DNA of 5,554 bases, from assembly GCA_963627215.1 (NCBI GenBank), contig CAVGAH010000123.1:1-5554 (forward strand). Reading direction: 5' to 3'. Each line of letters begins with the position of its first letter. Position 1 is the first letter of the stretch. Shown in pieces: positions 1 to 3,822 of the stretch. The notes beneath the pieces were generated by a model. That model made no database searches. It saw nothing but the letters and a program-made list of their open reading frames with translations, and was not told the DNA's origin. Source of the stretch: CAKQOE01 sp963627215 (GTDB taxonomy: Bacteria > Bacillota > Clostridia > Peptostreptococcales > Anaerovoracaceae). The position numbers and the translations under genes were made by a program.

Positions 1-132
1 GACTTCACGAGGACCTACCTGAATTACTTCGCCTTTTACTAATTCGCCTCTCTGTGGAATTCTGAGAGACTTTTCGATTTCTTCCATTAAGTCAAACATT
101 TCGTTTGATTCGTTAGTGATAACTTCACTCAT
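1..132 (-). other. Candidate internally started S1 protein (second product of the ispH-S1 gene)
   Basis: An in-frame ATG at codon 289 of the fusion gene follows a perfect AAGGAGG and a promoter-like pair. From it reads MSEVITNESNEMFDLMEEIE and then the S1 fold. A short acidic N-terminus followed directly by an S1 repeat is how many free-standing clostridial S1 proteins begin. The 44 codons visible use ATC or ATT for all four isoleucines and never ATA, unlike the IspH part. I infer that a separate S1-like protein may be made in addition to the fusion. The alternative is that the SD match is incidental and only the fusion exists. Confidence 0.4.
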
Positions 133-996
133 ATGAGCAATAACCTCCTTAATAATACGTTCCGGAGCTGATGCACCAGCCGCTACTCCTATTCTATTAT
201 ATTTTCTGACTTCTTTCAATGGTAAAAATTCAGGATTTTCCACAAAAAACGTGCTTTTGCAGCTTTCCTTGGAAATCTCATACAGTTTTCGTGTATTTGA
301 GCTTGATCTGCTTCCTATTATAACCATCATATCCGAATCAGATGCAAGCAATATGCACGCTTTCTGGCGTTTTTCCGTTGCCTGACATATCGTATTTTTT
401 ATTTCTGCATCCGGGAAAAAATTTTTTATTGCACCGACACATTCCGCCCACATTTTAGTATTAAGCGTAGTCTGAGCTACGACAAAAAGCTCTGCGCCCT
501 CTGAAATTTCTGAAATTTCATCCGGAGAAGCAATAATTACAGCAGTGTCATCGCACCAGCCGTTTATGCCCTGCACTTCAGGGTGCTTTGCATCGCCTAT
601 GATAACGACCTGCTTTCCGCTGACATACGCATCATGAGCAAGCATATGTATTTTTTTTACATAAGGACATGTAGCGTCTACTACCGCTCCTGCCGCTGCT
701 CTTATATCATCCTCTACCTTATGTGAGACTCCGTGAGACCTTATTATAACTACGGAATCACTGTCTACATCATCCATTCCGCTGCACACTTCAACACCCA
801 TATTTTCCAGGTCTGACACTACGTCATCATTGTGTATTATCGGACCCCAGGTGTATTTTTTCATATTAGTATACTGCGGCTCCTCCGCTGTTTTCATAGC
901 TCTGTCTACAGCGCTCTTCACACCGAAGCAAAACCCTGAGTTGGCAGCCAGTCTTATACTTTTGTTTCCTTTTTCAAATACAGTTATATGTTCCAT
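1..996 (-). CDS. ispH: IspH (4-hydroxy-3-methylbut-2-enyl diphosphate reductase) fused to ribosomal protein S1-type domain, partial at the left edge
   Basis: IspH is the last enzyme of the MEP isoprenoid pathway. It reduces HMBPP to IPP and DMAPP with a [4Fe-4S] cluster in the cytoplasm. The window holds 332 residues with no stop before base 1. Residues 1-287 carry the full IspH signature: cluster cysteines C23 (SGFCFGV), C110 (DATCP) and C204 (TICQAT); substrate histidines H55 (IIHN), H88 (RSHGV) and H138 (KHPE, with E140); T176/T177 (QTTL); S232 and N234 (SSSNT); and S276 (AGASAPE). A linker at 289-313 then leads in frame to the start of an S1/OB fold (RGELVKGEVIQV, 317-328), which continues outside the window. 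The start at 996 is the only ATG between the upstream in-frame stop (1006-1008) and C23, but it has no Shine-Dalgarno. The gene lies 81 bases after rarA. IspH-S1 fusions are known in Clostridia. How many S1 repeats follow cannot be seen. Confidence 0.95.
   Translation of the reverse strand, partial: MEHITVFEKGNKSIRLAANSGFCFGVKSAVDRAMKTAEEPQYTNMKKYTWGPIIHNDDVVSDLENMGVEVCSGMDDVDSDSVVIIRSHGVSHKVEDDIRAAAGAVVDATCPYVKKIHMLAHDAYVSGKQVVIIGDAKHPEVQGINGWCDDTAVIIASPDEISEISEGAELFVVAQTTLNTKMWAECVGAIKNFFPDAEIKNTICQATEKRQKACILLASDSDMMVIIGSRSSSNTRKLYEISKESCKSTFFVENPEFLPLKEVRKYNRIGVAAGASAPERIIKEVIAHMSEVITNESNEMFDLMEEIEKSLRIPQRGELVKGEVIQVGPREV
144..150 (-). promoter_or_regulatory. Strong Shine-Dalgarno inside ispH, upstream of the S1-part ATG
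   Basis: On the minus strand this reads AAGGAGG, a full match to the anti-SD core. It lies 11 bases before the in-frame ATG at 132-130. The spacing is slightly longer than ideal but usable. In the protein it encodes the dipeptide KE within the last residues of the IspH part. It contrasts sharply with the annotated ispH start at 996, which has no GG dinucleotide in the 37 bases before it. Confidence 0.55.
191..219 (-). promoter_or_regulatory. Candidate internal sigma-A promoter for the S1 part
   Basis: The minus strand carries TTGAAA (219-214, 5 of 6 to the -35 consensus), a 17-base spacer, then TAGAAT (196-191, 5 of 6 to the -10 consensus). A perfect TATAAT overlaps it at 201-196 but would be only 12 bases from this -35. 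Predicted initiation near 184 would give a leader of about 50 bases that includes the AAGGAGG site. Matches of this quality can occur by chance in A/T-rich coding DNA, so the call rests on its position just ahead of a good SD and start. Confidence 0.4.
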
Positions 997-1077
997 TTTA
1001 AATAATTACTGATAAATCAATTTTTACATGCATGCCCGCGCCCGCGCGGCAACAGCTGTGCATAGAGCAAGACTTAT
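997..1077. other. rarA-ispH intergenic region with G+C-only block and A/T-rich leader
   Basis: This 81-base gap has two contrasting parts. Bases 1034-1050 are 17 consecutive G or C residues and can fold only as a short stem with a bulge (GCC, bulged C, GCG pairing with CGC and GGC). They are flanked by the palindromes CATGCATG (1027-1034) and ACAGCTGT (1052-1059). The stem is not followed by a T run on the minus strand, so it is not a convincing intrinsic terminator. The remaining 30 bases up to the ispH ATG are almost pure A/T, with no SD and no clear promoter hexamers. ispH may therefore be read from the upstream transcript or from a weak promoter I cannot identify. Confidence 0.5.
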
Positions 1078-2361
1078 CTATTTCCTGTTTTTATCATTTT
1101 TATGCAGCTCTTCGAGATATTTCTTAAATGAACCCTCTTTTCCGTGTTCAGTCGGCCTGTAGTACCTTACGCCCTCTTTGTAAAGATCGTCAGGCAGGTA
1201 CTGCTGCTCAACATAGCCGCCGTAAGCATGCGGATAAAGATAACCGCCCACACCGCGCTTCGAAGCGCCGCTGTAATGTGAGTCCTTAAGGTGCATCGGT
1301 ATTTCCGATATCTTTCTTTTTCTTATATCAGACAGCGCTTCATCCATCGCAGTTATGCATGAATTCGACTTCGGGCTCGATGCGAGCATTATGACAGCCT
1401 GAGCCAGATTTATCCTCGCCTCAGGAAGTCCTGTCATAAGAGCGGCCTGAACGCATGCTGTCGTTATGCTTATGGCCTGAGGAAACGCCATTCCTATATC
1501 CTCTGACGCTATAACAGTCAGCCTGCGGCATATCATCTGCAGGTCTGCTCCGCCTTCTATGAGACGAGCCAGATAATGGACCGCGGCATCCGGGTCGCTT
1601 CCTCTTATTGATTTCTGCAGCGCCGACAGCAGATCGTATCTGTCGTCTCCTCTGTCAAAAAATGTAACGCGCCTTTGAAGTGCTTCACCTACTATCGCAG
1701 TATCTATGCGTGCTCCCTCATCAATATTTTCAGCTATAAATCCGAGAGTATCGAGAGCGATGCGGGCATCGCCGCCGCACAGCTCGGCTATGAGCTCAAG
1801 CGCATCTTCATCATAAATAAGGCCGTAGTTAGCCAGACCGTTTTCTGCATCCTCGAGCGCGCGGTGAAGTATTGCGATTATATCTTTTTTCTCGTGGCGC
1901 TTGAATTCATAAAGCAGGCGCACTCTGCTTACCACAGCGTTATTTATAGAAAAGTAAGGGTTCTCGGTCGTGCTCCCTATAAACCTTATGACGCCCTCTT
2001 CAAGCGCCTTCAGCAGCGAATCCTGCTGTAGCTTGTTCCAGCGGTGAAACTCGTCCACATAAAGGTACGTGGTCTGGTTCTGAAGTCCGAAAAATTTAAA
2101 CCGGGCATCCTCAAGTATCTCCTTGAGCTCCTTTGTACCTGCTGTAGACGCGTTTATCTCTCTGAATCCCGCATCCATCTCAGACGCGATTATCCTTGCG
2201 AGCGTCGTCTTGCCTGTACCTGACGGTCCGTAAAATATAGCAGACTCAAATGTTTTATTTTTTATTGCATTGTAAAGTAATGAGCCCTTGTAAAGAAAGT
2301 GCTCCTGCCCTCGGAATTCCTCAAGCGTTTTCGGTCTCATGGCCGTAGAAAGAGGTATCAT
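1078..2361 (-). CDS. rarA: Replication-associated recombination protein RarA (MgsA), AAA+ ATPase
   Basis: RarA is a tetrameric AAA+ ATPase related to clamp loaders. It acts at stalled replication forks and single-stranded DNA ends in the cytoplasm. The 427 residues match the family's usual length. In order: the N-terminal MRP.TLEEFRGQEH signature (8-21), Walker A GPSGTGKTT (45-53), Walker B LYVDE followed by FHRWNKLQQD (100-114), sensor 1 STTEN (130-134), arginine finger in SRVR (145-148), sensor 2 GGDAR (196-200), then the tetramerisation and C-terminal MgsA domain from about 250, with KSIRGSDPDAAVHYLARL, ASEDIG, PKSN and GGYLYPH motifs. Its ATG overlaps the cobO stop by one base (TGATG), and AGGGAG lies 10 bases upstream inside cobO, so translation is probably coupled to cobO. 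The stop is TAG. Nothing looks broken, and identification is secure. Confidence 0.97.
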   Translation of the reverse strand: MIPLSTAMRPKTLEEFRGQEHFLYKGSLLYNAIKNKTFESAIFYGPSGTGKTTLARIIASEMDAGFREINASTAGTKELKEILEDARFKFFGLQNQTTYLYVDEFHRWNKLQQDSLLKALEEGVIRFIGSTTENPYFSINNAVVSRVRLLYEFKRHEKKDIIAILHRALEDAENGLANYGLIYDEDALELIAELCGGDARIALDTLGFIAENIDEGARIDTAIVGEALQRRVTFFDRGDDRYDLLSALQKSIRGSDPDAAVHYLARLIEGGADLQMICRRLTVIASEDIGMAFPQAISITTACVQAALMTGLPEARINLAQAVIMLASSPKSNSCITAMDEALSDIRKRKISEIPMHLKDSHYSGASKRGVGGYLYPHAYGGYVEQQYLPDDLYKEGVRYYRPTEHGKEGSFKKYLEELHKNDKNRK

Positions 2362-2912
2362 CAGTACTCTACTCCCTCACGCGCTGAAACGCCTTTATCA
2401 AACGGATGCTTTATCTTTTCCATGTCAGTCACGTAATCAGCAGCTTCTATCATCCACGCCTCAGGAACAGAACCTGTCATTACCAGCTCTTTTTTACCGC
2501 CTGATGCTGCTGCAAAGCCATCTACGAATTCTTTTACTCTTTCCTCATCGAGCATGCAGCGCTCTACGGCAGTAACTACCTCATCAAGCACTATCATGTC
2601 TGTTTCATCGTCTGAAGCAGCGTGTTCGGCATTTTCAAAAAGCGCCGTATTATCAGCCGCTGCCGCGGCTTTTTCCTGAGCATTCATTTGAAATGTAAAT
2701 TTTTTATTATATTCGTTTTCGGCGTCACCGCCGCTGCCCGCGCGCAGGACGCGCACATTTTTTATATTTTCCAGAATATTTAATTCGCCTGTTTTCTGAC
2801 CCTTCATGAACTGAATAAACAGAACATTGCGGCCGCACCCGGCGGCCCTTACAGTCAGACCTACGGCAGCGGTGGTCTTTCCTTTTCCGTCACCGCAATA
2901 AAGATGTATCAT
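2361..2912 (-). CDS. cobO: Corrinoid adenosyltransferase (CobO/BtuR/CobA family)
   Basis: This enzyme transfers the 5'-deoxyadenosyl group of ATP to cob(I)alamin or cob(I)yrinate diamide, giving the coenzyme form. It serves de novo synthesis or corrinoid salvage. The 183 residues contain the unusual P-loop GDGKGKTT (7-14), the FIQFMKG..TGE stretch (32-43), the Walker B-like VLDE (108-111) and the C-terminal signature KHPFDKGVSAREGVEY (168-183). The N-terminus is short, as in the compact forms of this family. One oddity: the well-conserved TGR is TGS here (S148). The ATG at 2912 follows AAAGGG at about 11 bases, a moderate SD. Upstream is a repeat-bearing 133-base gap, and downstream rarA overlaps by one base. 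The neighbouring CobK-like gene hints at a corrinoid theme, but no other cobalamin genes are in view, so de novo synthesis cannot be claimed. Confidence 0.93.
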   Translation of the reverse strand: MIHLYCGDGKGKTTAAVGLTVRAAGCGRNVLFIQFMKGQKTGELNILENIKNVRVLRAGSGGDAENEYNKKFTFQMNAQEKAAAAADNTALFENAEHAASDDETDMIVLDEVVTAVERCMLDEERVKEFVDGFAAASGGKKELVMTGSVPEAWMIEAADYVTDMEKIKHPFDKGVSAREGVEY

Positions 2913-2930
2913 TTTGTTTCCGGCCCTTTC

Positions 2931-2959
2931 AAGATAAATTAAATCATTAAATTTGTAAA
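2931..2959 (-). promoter_or_regulatory. Weak candidate promoter upstream of cobO
   Basis: The minus strand shows TTTACA (2959-2954, 5 of 6 to the -35 consensus), 17 bases, then TATCTT (2936-2931, 4 of 6 to the -10 consensus). Initiation would fall only some 10-13 bases ahead of the cobO ATG, inside or next to its SD, leaving a very short leader. This makes it doubtful. It is the best match I found in the cobO upstream region. Confidence 0.2.
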
Positions 2960-2969
2960 ATATTTTCAG

Positions 2970-3058
2970 TATTCTTCCTTTTTAATATTCTTCCTTTTTT
3001 ATATTCTTACTTTTTTATATTCTTACTGTTTAATATTCTCACTATTTAGTATTCTTCA
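2970..3058. repeat. 16-bp tandem repeat, five full units and a partial sixth
   Basis: The plus-strand unit begins TATTCT and recurs exactly every 16 bases, at 2970, 2986, 3002, 3018, 3034 and 3050. Units 1 to 4 start TATTCTT and unit 5 starts TATTCTC. Neighbouring units differ at 1 (1 v 2), 1 (2 v 3), 2 (3 v 4) and 3 (4 v 5) positions, so adjacent copies are the most alike. The partial sixth copy (3050-3058) lies inside the coding sequence of the CobK-like gene, where it encodes the final EEY, and the fifth overlaps its TAA stop (3048-3046). On the coding strand the units read roughly AGAATA plus an A-rich segment. The array fills most of the gap between the CobK-like gene and cobO. It is not palindromic and does not resemble CRISPR, an attachment site or an origin. 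Confidence 0.9.
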
Positions 3059-3819
3059 ATGCCGAATCTTTCAGCAAGCATATCCCACATTGCATCGTTT
3101 GTCATTCCTTCATCTGGTATGAGATCTCCGTATATGCACGCTTTCACCCGGCTTCTGTCAACAGATTCCAGTCTTTCACTCATTCCGTCAGTCAGGCAGC
3201 CCGGAAATACATAATGCGATATGTTGAGCTCTTCAAACATAGCTATAAGCATGTCTGCGTGTATAAGGCGGTTCACGCTGAGTATATTTTCCTTTTTATA
3301 ACCTGCAGCCAGAACATTCTCTATGGCCTCAGGATCAGCAGGGATCATCATCAGTACCTTTTCACTGAAATCCCTTACTCCGGTCATTATATCGTAAAGC
3401 TCGCCGCCATCATCCTCAACAAGTACATTCCCTACTGTATATTCGAGCTCGCGCAGCAGCTGTTCTTTATTTCTGTAAACAGACGCGTGCAGGTTCATCT
3501 GCTGCTTTGCAGCTATGCGATAATATTCTATACCCTTTTCACTGCATACCTTTTTTATGACAGTGCGTTCTTCAGATGCCGCAAGCTCTGTACCGTCTAT
3601 CACTATCTCTACGCCTACCTTTTCTATCCAGCTGCTCATCATCTCTTCATCTAAATATTTTGAAAGCAGCGTTATGTTTCCTGACGGATGCGGAGCCTTT
3701 CCGTATCTGTCAGATACAGCTGCATATATGTCGTCAGTATGCTCAGCAAGAGCTGACACCAGCGCAGAAGCGTCATTAGTGCCTATAAATGCCATTATTT
3801 TTTTATTTATTCCTGCCAT
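3046..3819 (-). CDS. Divergent CobK/CbiJ-like protein (precorrin-6A reductase family resemblance), function uncertain
   Basis: This 257-residue cytoplasmic protein has no signal peptide or membrane segment. Its layout follows the CobK/CbiJ reductases (about 250 residues): an N-terminal strand and loop KIMAFIGTNDASALVSAL (7-24), AAVSDRYG (33-40), LDEEMMSSWI (56-65), GVEIVIDGTELAA (69-81), then a helix to C..KGIEYYRI (92-102). The second half has GNVLVEDDGGEL (130-141), a strand ending in MMIP (157-160), ENILSVNR (177-184) and a helix before ISHYVF (200-205). However, the family motifs are changed: GGT.EGR is IGTNDAS, DATHPFA is DGTELAA, and the TK(D/N)SGG region is FPGCLTDG. Reductase activity is therefore doubtful. 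The start is secure: GGAGG lies 8 bases upstream, inside the end of the TPR gene, and only 3 bases separate the two genes. Its position before cobO supports a corrinoid link. A generic Rossmann-like protein is the alternative. Confidence 0.6.
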   Translation of the reverse strand: MAGINKKIMAFIGTNDASALVSALAEHTDDIYAAVSDRYGKAPHPSGNITLLSKYLDEEMMSSWIEKVGVEIVIDGTELAASEERTVIKKVCSEKGIEYYRIAAKQQMNLHASVYRNKEQLLRELEYTVGNVLVEDDGGELYDIMTGVRDFSEKVLMMIPADPEAIENVLAAGYKKENILSVNRLIHADMLIAMFEELNISHYVFPGCLTDGMSERLESVDRSRVKACIYGDLIPDEGMTNDAMWDMLAERFGIEEY

Positions 3820-3822
3820 CTT

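Noticed and set aside
416..427. A6T6 palindrome inside ispH
   Set aside because: It is fully explained by the K-N-F-F codons in A/T-rich coding sequence. Possible DNA bending is not evidence of a site.
502..520. Direct repeat of TCTGAAATT
   Set aside because: It simply encodes the peptide EISEIS in IspH, and two short copies do not support a functional repeat.
830..1012. 60-residue plus-strand frame with hydrophobic residues
   Set aside because: It is antisense to the conserved N-terminus of IspH. Its hydrophobic look comes from the complementary codons.
1034..1050. Intrinsic terminator after rarA
   Set aside because: The stem is short and bulged and is followed by A-rich, not T-rich, sequence on the transcribed strand.
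2970..3058. CRISPR array or iteron origin
   Set aside because: There are no spacers between units, the 16-bp unit is not palindromic, and there is no cas or rep gene nearby.
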